From positions 1-64,000 of the forward strand of contig NZ_SOSI01000005.1 of assembly GCF_029760855.1 (NCBI RefSeq): a stretch of 64,000 nucleotides of DNA, in the 5' to 3' direction. The notes below the pieces were generated by a model, which made no database searches, was not told the origin of the DNA, and saw only the letters and a program-made list of their open reading frames with translations. The position numbers and the translations under genes were made by a program. This document shows, one piece after another, positions 1 to 8,062 of the stretch. Position 1 is the first letter of the stretch, and each line of letters starts with the position of its first letter. This stretch comes from Erythrobacter litoralis (GTDB lineage Bacteria; Pseudomonadota; Alphaproteobacteria; Sphingomonadales; Sphingomonadaceae).

Positions 1-101
1 GGGGGGCGGTCCTGGCGCCGCGCCCGCCCACCCAAAAATATCCGCCCGCCTGGATCGCATTGAGAATGAGTGCGTTCACGACTGCCCAACGCGCAGGACA
101 G
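1..101. other. Left-edge non-coding stretch
   Basis: GC-rich sequence downstream of the gshB stop codon. I see no supported gene, and no RNA I recognise; an SRP RNA was considered because of the G-rich start but the conserved tetraloop region is absent. It could be the end of a feature lying outside the window. Confidence 0.3.
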
Positions 102-1070
102 TCAGAGGTTCGCGTGCCTGCGTTCGATAGCGTCCCAGATACGCCCGGCGGTATCGGTGCCGTTGAACTTGTCGATGGCAACGATGCCTGTGGGGCTGGT
201 CACGTTGATTTCGGTCAACCATTTGCCGCCGATTACGTCGATCCCGACGAAGACGAGACCGCGCCGTTTCAGCTCCGGGGCCATCACCGCGCAGATCTCT
301 TCCTCTCGCGCGGTTAGCGTCGCCGCCTCCGCATGGCCGCCTTGCGCCAGGTTCGAGCGGAACTCACCTTCACCCGGGAAGCGATTGATCGCGCCTGCAA
401 ACTCGCCGTCCACCAGCACGATCCGCTTGTCGCCCTCGCTGACCTCGGGAAGGAAAGGCTGCACCATGTGCGGTTCAGGCCAGGTCTTGTCGAACACCTC
501 GCTTAACGCGGAAAGATTCGTGCCGTCTTCGGCGAGGCGAAAGATCGCCTTGCCGCCATTGCCGTGAAGCGGTTTCACGACAACCGATCCATGCTTTTTC
601 TGGAAGTCGCGCAGATCGCTGAGCTTTCTCGCCACGAGCGTCGGCGGCATGAACTGCGCATAGTCCAGCACGAACATCTTTTCCGGCGCGTTCACGACTT
701 CGCGCGGATCGTTGACGACCAAGGTCGTACCCTTCAACCGGTCGAGCAGGAACGCCGCGCTGATATAGCCGAGATGGAACGGCGGATCCTGCCGCATCAG
801 TACGACGTCGATATCATGCGCCAGATTTAACTGCCGCCGCTCACCGATGGAGAAGTGATCGCCTTCGATTCGCCGGACCGTGACCGGTGCGGCGTGCGCA
901 GTGATTTTGTCGTGCTTCGTCCCATCGCCCTCATAGGCAAGCGAGCCGACATCATAATGCCAGATTTCGTGCCCCCGCTCCTGTGCGGACAGCATAAGCG
1001 CGAACGAGCTGTCGCCGGCGATATTGATATGTTCGAGCGGGTCCATCTGGATGGCGACGCGCAATGTCAT
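102..1070 (-). CDS. gshB: Glutathione synthetase
   Basis: Joins gamma-glutamylcysteine and glycine with ATP to make glutathione in the cytoplasm. The 322-residue product begins MTLRVAIQMDPLEHINIAGD, the typical GshB N-terminal domain. An ATP-grasp domain follows, with VVKPLHGNGG in mid-protein and the C-terminal loop INVTSPTG near residue 288. The ATG at 1070 was chosen because the upstream in-frame extension of 20 residues is not conserved-looking and runs back into yraN. It is the last gene of the leftward rsmI-yraN-gshB unit, 10 bases after the yraN stop. Length and motifs match the family; identity is secure. Confidence 0.96.
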   Translation of the reverse strand: MTLRVAIQMDPLEHINIAGDSSFALMLSAQERGHEIWHYDVGSLAYEGDGTKHDKITAHAAPVTVRRIEGDHFSIGERRQLNLAHDIDVVLMRQDPPFHLGYISAAFLLDRLKGTTLVVNDPREVVNAPEKMFVLDYAQFMPPTLVARKLSDLRDFQKKHGSVVVKPLHGNGGKAIFRLAEDGTNLSALSEVFDKTWPEPHMVQPFLPEVSEGDKRIVLVDGEFAGAINRFPGEGEFRSNLAQGGHAEAATLTAREEEICAVMAPELKRRGLVFVGIDVIGGKWLTEINVTSPTGIVAIDKFNGTDTAGRIWDAIERRHANL

Positions 1071-1080
1071 GCAAAATTCC

Positions 1081-1431
1081 TCAGGGCTGCCAGGCGTTAG
1101 CGATGTGGCGAGGCGGGATGCCGGGCGCAAGCAGGATCACGTCGATCTGCATGTCGTCACCGGATACGAGATATTCTTGTGCCACGGCCTCAGCAGCCGC
1201 GGCGACGCGAGCGAGGCGTCGTTCGTCGATTGCACAATCGAGATCGGCGGCGCGCAGACGCCATTTGACTTCGACGAAGGCCACCAGGGTTTCGCGGCGA
1301 GCGACGAGGTCGATCTCCCCGGCCTTGGTCTTTAAACGCCGCGCCAATATGGACCAGCCCCGTTCCTCGAGCCAGTGCGCTGCGCGGTTTTCGGCATCGC
1401 GACCGCTACGTTCTGCAACCTGCCGCTTCAC
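1081..1431 (-). CDS. YraN family (UPF0102) endonuclease-like protein
   Basis: A 116-residue protein of the UPF0102/YraN family. It has a PD-(D/E)XK nuclease-like core: GEIDLV at residues 38-43 and VEVKWR at 53-58 supply the acidic residues and the lysine of the motif. The biochemical role of the family is not settled. Its start codon overlaps the rsmI stop by 4 bases (1428-1431), so the two are probably translated together. The rsmI-yraN-gshB order beside a LppC-like gene is common in alphaproteobacteria. Confidence 0.93.
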   Translation of the reverse strand: MKRQVAERSGRDAENRAAHWLEERGWSILARRLKTKAGEIDLVARRETLVAFVEVKWRLRAADLDCAIDERRLARVAAAAEAVAQEYLVSGDDMQIDVILLAPGIPPRHIANAWQP

Positions 1432-2282
1432 TGCCCCTTGAGTTCCATCGCGCGGACATACAGCGCCTTGCGATCGAGGCCCGTGGCTTTGGCAACGGCG
1501 GCCGCCGCTTGCGACGTTTTCATCGAACCAAGTGCGTCGCGCAACAGATCGTCGGCATCGTCGGCAGAAATGTGTGCCGCACCCGGCGGCCCGACCAACA
1601 GCACGATTTCACCCTTGGGCGGATTCGCTTCGTAATAAGCGATCAGGCCATGCGAGAGACCGCGGCGGCATTCCTCGTGCAGTTTTGTCAATTCGCGCGC
1701 TACCGCGATTTCCCTATCAGGCAGAACTGTACCGATCGCCGCGAGGGCCTTTAGTAAGCGCGGTGCCGTTTCATAGAAGATCAGCGTCGCATCGATTGTT
1801 TCTAGCCCTGCAAGCACATCGCGCCGTGCCTTGTCCTTTACCGGCAGAAAGCCGGCGAACAGGAACCGGTCGTTCGGCAGGCCGGAGAGGGTCAGACCCG
1901 TGATGGCGGCGCAGGGCCCTGGCAGGCTGATGACCGGTATGCCTTCGTCACGGCAATCGTTGATCAGGCGGAATCCGGGATCAGACACCAGCGGCGTGCC
2001 CGCATCGCTGACCAAGGCCACAGCCCGGTGGTGCATAGATTCGACCAGTCTCGCCCGGTCGCGATGCTCGCTGTGATCGTCGTAACGCCAGAGGGGCTTC
2101 GAGATACCGAGATGTTTGAGCAGCTTGCCGGTCACCCGCGTATCCTCGCACGCCACGCCGTCGCAGCGTTTCAGGATGTCGACCGCGCGAAGGGTGATGT
2201 CGCCGAGATTCCCGATAGGGGTGGCGACAATGTAAAGACCGGGTAAAAGAGGGTCTTGCGTGGAAGGCGGGTGGTCGCTCAC
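1428..2282 (-). CDS. rsmI: 16S rRNA (cytidine1402-2'-O)-methyltransferase
   Basis: SAM-dependent ribose methyltransferase acting on C1402 in the 16S rRNA decoding centre. The protein shows the tetrapyrrole-methylase fold motifs LYIVATPIGNLGD near the N-terminus, the EDTR motif, VSDAGTPLVSDPG and LPGPCAAITGLTLSGLP. A GTG at 2282 is taken as the start (284 residues). The longer ATG form reaching 2402 would overlap the divergent lipoprotein gene by more than 80 bases and adds nothing conserved. The purine run GGGGGAGG lies directly against this GTG, which is unusually close for a ribosome binding site, so the exact start remains uncertain. Confidence 0.93.
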   Translation of the reverse strand: MSDHPPSTQDPLLPGLYIVATPIGNLGDITLRAVDILKRCDGVACEDTRVTGKLLKHLGISKPLWRYDDHSEHRDRARLVESMHHRAVALVSDAGTPLVSDPGFRLINDCRDEGIPVISLPGPCAAITGLTLSGLPNDRFLFAGFLPVKDKARRDVLAGLETIDATLIFYETAPRLLKALAAIGTVLPDREIAVARELTKLHEECRRGLSHGLIAYYEANPPKGEIVLLVGPPGAAHISADDADDLLRDALGSMKTSQAAAAVAKATGLDRKALYVRAMELKGQ

Positions 2283-2319
2283 CCTCCCCCAATGAACCAA
2301 GAACGAGGGGTGCGGCAAG

Positions 2320-3483
2320 ATGGTGCGTTCGAGTATCGACCGGCGCGGAGTGATGGCAGTGACGGCGGCGGCATTGCTGACGGGATGCTCGATCATTCCC
2401 AAAGCGCCGCAGACGCAGACCCGGCCGCCATCGCCCTCGCCGACGACGGAGCCGAGCGCGACGGCCTTGCCCCAGGACGATACGCGTCACCGCGTCGCAC
2501 TGCTGGTTCCGCTGTCCGGTAAAAACGGCGCGGTCGGCCAGTCCATCTCCAATGCGACCACGATGGCGATCCTCGACACGAACGCGCAGAACCTGCGGAT
2601 CACCACTTACGATACGGCGCGCGGTCCGCAGGAAGCGGCGCGGCAGGCTATCGCGGACGGCAATAAACTGATCCTCGGACCACTACTGGGCAGCAATGCG
2701 ATATCGGTAGAGGCGGAAGCCGGCCCAGCCGACGTTCCGATCATCAGCTTTTCGAACGATACGGGTGTCGCCGGACCGAACGTGTTCGTGATGGGCGTCA
2801 TTCCCGAGCAATCGGTCATGCGTTCCATGCGCTATGTGCGCGTTAGAGGAGTGGAGAGCTTCGCGGTCCTCGCGCCGAGCGGCGAGTACGGCGACCGCGC
2901 GCAGAAGGCCGCGATCGACGCGACGCGCGAATATGGCGGGAACGTCATCCTCACAGAGCGCTATGCCCGCAGCAATACCTCGGTCGTCAGTGCGGCGGAG
3001 CGGGTCCGCGCTCGCGACGGCCTCGGGGGCGTGTTGCTTGCCGACGGGGCGCGCCTGTCCGCGCAGGCAGCCGGTACGGTCAAGCCCAACGGGCGCGGCA
3101 ACCTGCAGATCATCGGCACCGAATTGTGGAGCGGCGAGAATTCGATCCTGCGCGCGTCCGCGCTGAACGGCGCCCTGTTTTCCGCAGTGTCCGACAAATT
3201 ATATGGCGGTTTCGTAACCAGCTACGAGGCACGCTTCGGCAGCAAGCCCTATCGCATCGCGACGCTTGGCTACGATGCGGTGCTCCTCACCCTAAACATC
3301 GCGCGCGACTGGGATGTGGGCGAAGATTTCCCTACGAGCCAGCTCAGGCAAAGCGGCGGCTTTACCGGCGTCGACGGGCCGTTCCGCTTCCAACGCGACG
3401 GCGTGGTAGAACGCGCATTGGAAGTTCGACAAATCCGCGACGGTCGAATTGCGATCGTGTCCGAAGCGCCGGCCGGGTTCTGA
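2320..3483 (+). CDS. LppC/LpoA-type penicillin-binding protein activator lipoprotein
   Basis: A 387-residue probable outer-membrane lipoprotein. The N-terminus has a basic stretch, a hydrophobic segment and the lipobox LLTGC with the lipidated Cys at residue 23, followed by a Pro/Thr/Ser-rich linker. The rest is a periplasmic-binding-protein-like type I domain beginning RVALLVPLSGKNGAVGQ, as in the LppC family whose E. coli member LpoA activates PBP1A. The equivalent partner in this organism is inferred. It is divergent from rsmI with 37 bases between start codons; AGGGG about 10 bases upstream is the likely ribosome binding site. Confidence 0.88.
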   Translation: MVRSSIDRRGVMAVTAAALLTGCSIIPKAPQTQTRPPSPSPTTEPSATALPQDDTRHRVALLVPLSGKNGAVGQSISNATTMAILDTNAQNLRITTYDTARGPQEAARQAIADGNKLILGPLLGSNAISVEAEAGPADVPIISFSNDTGVAGPNVFVMGVIPEQSVMRSMRYVRVRGVESFAVLAPSGEYGDRAQKAAIDATREYGGNVILTERYARSNTSVVSAAERVRARDGLGGVLLADGARLSAQAAGTVKPNGRGNLQIIGTELWSGENSILRASALNGALFSAVSDKLYGGFVTSYEARFGSKPYRIATLGYDAVLLTLNIARDWDVGEDFPTSQLRQSGGFTGVDGPFRFQRDGVVERALEVRQIRDGRIAIVSEAPAGF

Positions 3484-3506
3484 CAGGCGGATAACCTTGC
3501 CGCCTG
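3484..3506 (+). terminator. Hairpin after the LppC-like gene
   Basis: A 7-bp stem CAGGCGG/CCGCCTG with a 9-base loop begins at the base after the lipoprotein stop. Only a short, interrupted T stretch follows, so it may terminate weakly or protect the mRNA end. Confidence 0.45.
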
Positions 3507-3508
3507 CC

Positions 3509-3538
3509 TTGTAACCGGTGAGTCGGGCGCGATATAGC
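3509..3538 (+). promoter_or_regulatory. Probable parE promoter
   Basis: TTGTAA at 3509-3514 and TATAGC at 3533-3538 are separated by 18 bases. Transcription would start at about 3545, only a base or two before the parE ATG at 3547, so the message would be nearly leaderless. Assigned by consensus similarity alone. Confidence 0.4.
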
Positions 3539-3546
3539 TTGCAGCC

Positions 3547-5523
3547 ATGTCCGACGACCTGTTCGAAAACACCCCAACCTCAAGCGGCGATTACGACGCT
3601 TCCTCGATCGAGGTGCTGGAAGGTCTCGAACCGGTCCGCCGCCGCCCGGGCATGTATATCGGCGGAACGGACGAGCGGGCGCTGCACCACCTCGTTGCCG
3701 AGGTGCTCGACAATGCGATGGACGAGGCGGTTGCCGGGCATGCGAGCCGGATCGAGGTCCGCGTGGAAGACGGTAACACCGTCACCATCGCCGATAACGG
3801 GCGCGGCATTCCGACGGGCGAGCATCCGAAATACCCTGGTAAGTCCACCCTCGAAGTCATTCTCACCACCCTGCATTCGGGCGGCAAGTTTTCGGGCAAG
3901 GCCTATGCCACCAGTGGCGGGCTTCATGGGGTCGGCGTCAGCGTAGTGAATGCGCTTTCCAGCCACACCCGAATCGAAGTGGCGCGGGACAAGCAGCTAT
4001 ACGCGCAGGAATTTTCCAAGGGGCAGCCGCTCGGCGGCATCGAGGAACTAGGGCCGACGCCGAACCGCCGCGGTACGACCGTCACCTTTACCCCCGATCC
4101 CGAAATATTCGGCGAACGCAAGTTCAGCCCCAAGCGGTTGTTCAAGCTCGTTCGCTCCAAGGCCTATCTGTTCGCCGGCGTCGAAATCCGCTGGAAATGC
4201 GCGGAAAAACTGGCGAGCGAAGATGTGCCGCAAGAGGCGGTCTTCAAATTTCCCGGCGGTCTCGCCGATCACCTTGCCGAGCAGATCGGCGGCCGCGAAT
4301 GCGTGACTGCCCAACCCTTTGCAGGTTCTCAGGACTTCGCCGAGGAACAGGGCCGCGTCGAATGGGCGATCGCCTGGCCGCTTTTTTCCGATGGCTCGAC
4401 AAGCTGGTATTGCAACACTGTACCCACGCCCGACGGTGGCACGCACGAACAGGGTCTTCGCGCTGCACTTACCAAGGGGTTGCGCGCATTCGGCGATCTT
4501 ACCGGCGTCAAAAAGGCGAAGGACATCACGGCAGACGACGTGATGAACGGCGCCGAGGTCATGCTCAGCGTCTTCATTCGCGAGCCGCAATTCCAGAGCC
4601 AGACCAAGGATCGCCTGACCTCGCCCGAGGCCGCCAAACTGGTCGAGACCGCCATGCGCGATCATTTCGACCATTTCCTCGCCGACAACATGGACCGCGG
4701 CAAGGCCTTGCTCGGTCAGGTGATGGAGCGAATGGACGAGCGCCTGCGAAGGAAGCAGGAACGCGAAATCAAGCGCAAGACCGCGACCAATGCGAAGAAA
4801 CTGCGCCTGCCCGGCAAACTCACCGATTGCAGCGGAGAAACTGGCGGCGAGACCGAACTTTTCATCGTCGAAGGCGACAGCGCCGGCGGCAGCGCAAAAC
4901 AGGCGCGCGACCGCAAGACGCAGGCGATCCTTCCGATCCGCGGCAAGATCCTCAACGTAGCCTCCGCAAGCGCCGACAAGATCCGCGCAAACAGCGAAAT
5001 CGCTGACCTCGTTCTCGCCATGGGATGCGGCACGCGCAAGGAATGCGATGCGGAAAACCTGCGTTACGATCGCATAATCATCATGACGGATGCCGATGTT
5101 GACGGCGCGCATATCGCAACGCTGCTCATGACGTTCTTCTTTCAGGAAATGCCCGATATCGTGCGCAAGGGTCATCTCTTCCTCGCACAGCCGCCGCTAT
5201 ATCGGCTGACGGCGGGCAAGGAGAGCCGCTATGCCCGCGACGATGAACATCGCGCGGAGCTGGAAGCGACTGTATTCAAAGGCAAGAAAGTCGATGTCGG
5301 CCGGTTCAAGGGGCTTGGCGAGATGAACCCGTCGCAGCTTCGCGAAACCACGATGGCGCCCGACAGCCGCAGCCTGATCCGCATCACGCTGCCGCAGGAA
5401 TTTGAGCAGCGGGCGGTGGTGAAGGAACTGGTCGACCAGCTGATGGGCCGCAATCCCGAGCATCGCTTCAATTTCATCCAGAACCGCGCCGGCGATCTGG
5501 AACGCGACATGATCGATGCCTGA
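3547..5523 (+). CDS. parE: DNA topoisomerase IV subunit B
   Basis: ATPase subunit of topoisomerase IV, which unlinks daughter chromosomes. The 658-residue protein has the GHKL ATPase motifs (EVLDNAMDEAVAG, DNGRGIP, GGLHGVGVSVVNALS), a transducer domain, and the TOPRIM motifs FIVEGDSAGGSAKQ near residue 440 and DADVDGAH. It lacks the insertions usual for many proteobacterial GyrB proteins, and the wording RRRPGMYIGG and GGSAKQARDRKTQAILP fits ParE. The partner parC is not in the window. The last 8 bases overlap the next gene. Confidence 0.95.
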   Translation: MSDDLFENTPTSSGDYDASSIEVLEGLEPVRRRPGMYIGGTDERALHHLVAEVLDNAMDEAVAGHASRIEVRVEDGNTVTIADNGRGIPTGEHPKYPGKSTLEVILTTLHSGGKFSGKAYATSGGLHGVGVSVVNALSSHTRIEVARDKQLYAQEFSKGQPLGGIEELGPTPNRRGTTVTFTPDPEIFGERKFSPKRLFKLVRSKAYLFAGVEIRWKCAEKLASEDVPQEAVFKFPGGLADHLAEQIGGRECVTAQPFAGSQDFAEEQGRVEWAIAWPLFSDGSTSWYCNTVPTPDGGTHEQGLRAALTKGLRAFGDLTGVKKAKDITADDVMNGAEVMLSVFIREPQFQSQTKDRLTSPEAAKLVETAMRDHFDHFLADNMDRGKALLGQVMERMDERLRRKQEREIKRKTATNAKKLRLPGKLTDCSGETGGETELFIVEGDSAGGSAKQARDRKTQAILPIRGKILNVASASADKIRANSEIADLVLAMGCGTRKECDAENLRYDRIIIMTDADVDGAHIATLLMTFFFQEMPDIVRKGHLFLAQPPLYRLTAGKESRYARDDEHRAELEATVFKGKKVDVGRFKGLGEMNPSQLRETTMAPDSRSLIRITLPQEFEQRAVVKELVDQLMGRNPEHRFNFIQNRAGDLERDMIDA

Positions 5524-5890
5524 CGATTTCGGGCGAAGCGATCCGGATGATGAAGACGATGTGATGGCGGGCGACCGGCGCATCGCACGTACGGACACCG
5601 CGCTGCCTGACTGGTACGTCTCCGACGCCGCCTATCGCCCGATCCCCATCGCCTGGTTCGCCGGTGCGCTGGTCCTGCAGGTCATCCTGCAACCGGTTTT
5701 GGCGATCGTGACGACCGGGATCGGCTTTTCCCGCTGGTTCGCTATCGGCCTATGTCTATTGGCAAGCGGCTTCATCTGGCACATTACGATGGAACGGGGC
5801 ATGGCGCGGGCGGCGCTAGGCTGGCGTATCGCTTTGGCATTGATGCTGGTTTTCTTTACCGGCGTCTCCGTCCTAGGGCTTCTCGCTTAG
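5516..5890 (+). CDS. Small membrane protein, unknown function
   Basis: A 124-residue protein that I do not recognise. The first 45 residues are hydrophilic and Asp-rich. Three hydrophobic segments follow (about 46-64, 70-87 and 102-122), so it is probably an inner-membrane protein with a cytosolic N-terminus. Its start overlaps the parE stop by 8 bases, implying coupled translation. Its stop interlocks with that of the convergent hydrolase gene in the four bases TTAG. No functional residues stand out. Confidence 0.75.
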   Translation: MPDDFGRSDPDDEDDVMAGDRRIARTDTALPDWYVSDAAYRPIPIAWFAGALVLQVILQPVLAIVTTGIGFSRWFAIGLCLLASGFIWHITMERGMARAALGWRIALALMLVFFTGVSVLGLLA

Positions 5891-7110
5891 GCGGCATCCT
5901 CGCCATTAGTATGGACATGTAGTTCGCCTTCCAGTGTCCGGTGCACCGGGCATTTGTCGGCAATTTCGGAAAGCTTGTCGCGTTGGTTACGGTCGAGATC
6001 GCCCGTCATCGCGATCGAACGATGCAGGGCCTGTAGCTTCCGACCTTGCTCCATCGCTTCGACGTGGTCGCACTCGTCGGCGTGCTCGCGTTCGTGGTGC
6101 ACGCTCACCGTCACGCTCTTCAGCGGCCAACCCTTCCGGTCGGCATACATTTTTATCGTCATAGCGGTACAGGTGCCGAGCGCCGCGTTGAGTAGGTCGT
6201 ACGGCGTCGGTCCGGTATCGTCGCCGCCGTAATCGCGCGGCTCGTCGACAAGGAAACGGTGGCTTTTCGTGTGAACCTCCGTGCCGAACTTGCCGTTGCC
6301 CGTCACCGCCACGATACCGTCGTCCGGCATGGGCCAGTCGCGCTCCATCGGGATGTAGCGATGGCCCCAACTTGCGATGATGTCGGCAGCGAAGTTCGCA
6401 TCATCGGTATCGGTAAGGAGATGATCGGCGCCGGCAAGGCTTACAAAGCTTTTCGGATGCTTCGCCGCCTCGAACAGTTTGCCGGCATTTTCGACGCCGA
6501 CGACCTCGTCCGTCGGGGAGTGGCAGAACAACAGCGGTATGCGCAGGTCCGAGACTTCGAGCAGCAGGTCGATGCTTCGCGTCTTGTCGAGAAATGCGCG
6601 GCTCAATGTGAAACTGCGTCCGGCTATCGTCACCTCCCCCTGTCCATCGCGTTCGATGGCGGCGAGATCGCCTTTCACATTGCCCAAGACATGGGGGACA
6701 TCCGCTGGCGCGCCAATAGTCGCAATCGCGGCGACGTCGCCCTTCGGCAGCATGTCGCCGGCGGCAAGCACCGCCGCCCCGCCAAGGCTGTGACCAACAA
6801 GCATGATGCCTTGCCCGAACCGTTCGACCAGATAGGCCGCGCTGTCGATCAGATCCTCGACATCGCTTGCGAACCCAGCCCGCCCGAAATCGCCGCCGCT
6901 ACCGCCGAGGCCTGTGAAATCCACCCGCAGACAGGCGATGCCGTGCCGCGCCAGGGCCCGCGTCACGGCAACGGCCGCGAGGCTTTGCTTCGTGCAGGTA
7001 AAGCAATGCGCGAACAGCGCGGCACCGCGTACTAGGCCGGTCGGCAATTCGATACTTCCGGCAAGGTCGTAACCCCGCGTCGTCGGGATGGTCAGGCTTT
7101 CGGTGGGCAT
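5887..7110 (-). CDS. Bifunctional alpha/beta hydrolase - OsmC family protein
   Basis: A 407-residue natural fusion. Residues about 1-255 form an alpha/beta hydrolase with the nucleophile elbow GHSLGG (Ser108), an acid in SPTDEV and a C-terminal His in GADHLL. Residues about 265-400 form an OsmC-type peroxidase domain with the two reactive-site cysteines in ALGTCTAMTI and ADKCPVHRTLEG. OsmC proteins reduce organic hydroperoxides, so the fusion may hydrolyse a lipid ester and detoxify peroxides, but its substrate is unknown. This architecture is known in proteobacteria. It is convergent with the preceding membrane-protein gene and shares a 4-base stop overlap with it. Confidence 0.92.
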   Translation of the reverse strand: MPTESLTIPTTRGYDLAGSIELPTGLVRGAALFAHCFTCTKQSLAAVAVTRALARHGIACLRVDFTGLGGSGGDFGRAGFASDVEDLIDSAAYLVERFGQGIMLVGHSLGGAAVLAAGDMLPKGDVAAIATIGAPADVPHVLGNVKGDLAAIERDGQGEVTIAGRSFTLSRAFLDKTRSIDLLLEVSDLRIPLLFCHSPTDEVVGVENAGKLFEAAKHPKSFVSLAGADHLLTDTDDANFAADIIASWGHRYIPMERDWPMPDDGIVAVTGNGKFGTEVHTKSHRFLVDEPRDYGGDDTGPTPYDLLNAALGTCTAMTIKMYADRKGWPLKSVTVSVHHEREHADECDHVEAMEQGRKLQALHRSIAMTGDLDRNQRDKLSEIADKCPVHRTLEGELHVHTNGEDAA

Positions 7111-7168
7111 TGGGTTTCTCCTGTCGGTACCGTAACGCCCCCTTGCCCCGAGCGGTCCCGCCGCCTAA

Positions 7169-7182
7169 CGCTTACGTAAAGC
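7169..7182. promoter_or_regulatory. Palindrome upstream of moxR matching the MerR-gene operator
   Basis: CGCTTACGTAAAGC contains the 8-base palindrome TTACGTAA. Its first 12 bases are identical to the operator-like palindrome in front of the MerR regulator at 20721-20734. It lies 16 bases upstream of the moxR ATG. A role as binding site is inferred. Confidence 0.35.
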
Positions 7183-7197
7183 AGACAGGACAGACAG

Positions 7198-8052
7198 ATG
7201 ACCGACCAAACCCGTTTCGAGGGCACGCAATCCTATATCGCGACCGAGGACCTGAAGGTTGCGGTAAATGCCGCCGTCACCTTGCGCAGGCCGCTTTTGG
7301 TGAAGGGCGAACCAGGAACCGGGAAGACCGTGCTGGCGCACGAGATATCCAAGGCTCTCGATGCTCCACTGATCGAATGGAACGTGAAGTCCACCACTAA
7401 AGCGCAGCAAGGCCTGTACGAATACGATGCGGTCGCCCGTTTGCGCGACGGGCAGCTTGGCGACGAGCGCGTCCACGATATTTCGAATTACATCAAGCGG
7501 GGCAAATTGTGGGAGGCTTTCACCTCCCCCGAATTGCCGGTCCTCCTGATCGACGAGATCGACAAGGCCGACATCGAGTTTCCGAACGATCTCCTGCAGG
7601 AACTCGACCGGATGAGCTTCGACGTTTACGAAACGCACGAGCGGATCGAGGCAAAGGAACGGCCTATTGTTGTCATCACCTCGAACAACGAGAAGGAACT
7701 GCCGGATGCGTTCCTGCGCCGCTGTTTCTTTCATTACATCAAGTTTCCCGACCGCGAGACGATGCGCGACATCATCGACGTGCATTTTCCCAATATCCAG
7801 AAGACCCTCGTCTCCAAGGCGATGGATATGTTCTACGAATTGCGCGAAGTGCCGGGCCTCAAGAAGAAACCGAGTACGAGCGAGTTGCTTGACTGGCTGA
7901 AGCTGCTGCTCAACGAGGACATGCCGCTGGAAGTGTTGCAGGACAGCAATCCCAACAGCGCGATCCCCCCGCTCCATGGCGCACTGCTCAAGAACGAACA
8001 GGATGTGATGATGTTCGAGCGGCTTGCCTTCATGGCGCGCCGCCAGACCTAG
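7198..8052 (+). CDS. MoxR-family AAA+ ATPase
   Basis: A 284-residue AAA+ ATPase of the MoxR group, chaperone-like enzymes that work with VWA-domain proteins in metal-centre insertion or complex maturation. Walker A is GEPGTGKT at residues 37-44, Walker B LLIDE at 116-120, sensor 1 TSNN at 161-164, and the arginine finger region LRRC at 173-176. The VWA partner is the gene at 9593 on the same strand, but an inverted chemotaxis gene lies between them. The client of this pair is not known from sequence. A palindrome just upstream may be regulatory. Confidence 0.93.
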   Translation: MTDQTRFEGTQSYIATEDLKVAVNAAVTLRRPLLVKGEPGTGKTVLAHEISKALDAPLIEWNVKSTTKAQQGLYEYDAVARLRDGQLGDERVHDISNYIKRGKLWEAFTSPELPVLLIDEIDKADIEFPNDLLQELDRMSFDVYETHERIEAKERPIVVITSNNEKELPDAFLRRCFFHYIKFPDRETMRDIIDVHFPNIQKTLVSKAMDMFYELREVPGLKKKPSTSELLDWLKLLLNEDMPLEVLQDSNPNSAIPPLHGALLKNEQDVMMFERLAFMARRQT

Positions 8053-8062
8053 GATCGCTCCT

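Noticed and set aside
1-101. SRP or other small RNA at the left edge
   Set aside because: The G-rich start is suggestive but the conserved SRP hairpin sequence is missing.
2283-2402. Longer rsmI reading from an ATG at 2402
   Set aside because: It would overlap the divergent lipoprotein gene by over 80 bases and the added 40 residues do not look like RsmI.
4048-5175. Long open frame antisense to parE
   Set aside because: Antisense frames of this size are common in GC-rich genes; it has no recognisable domain and lies wholly within parE.
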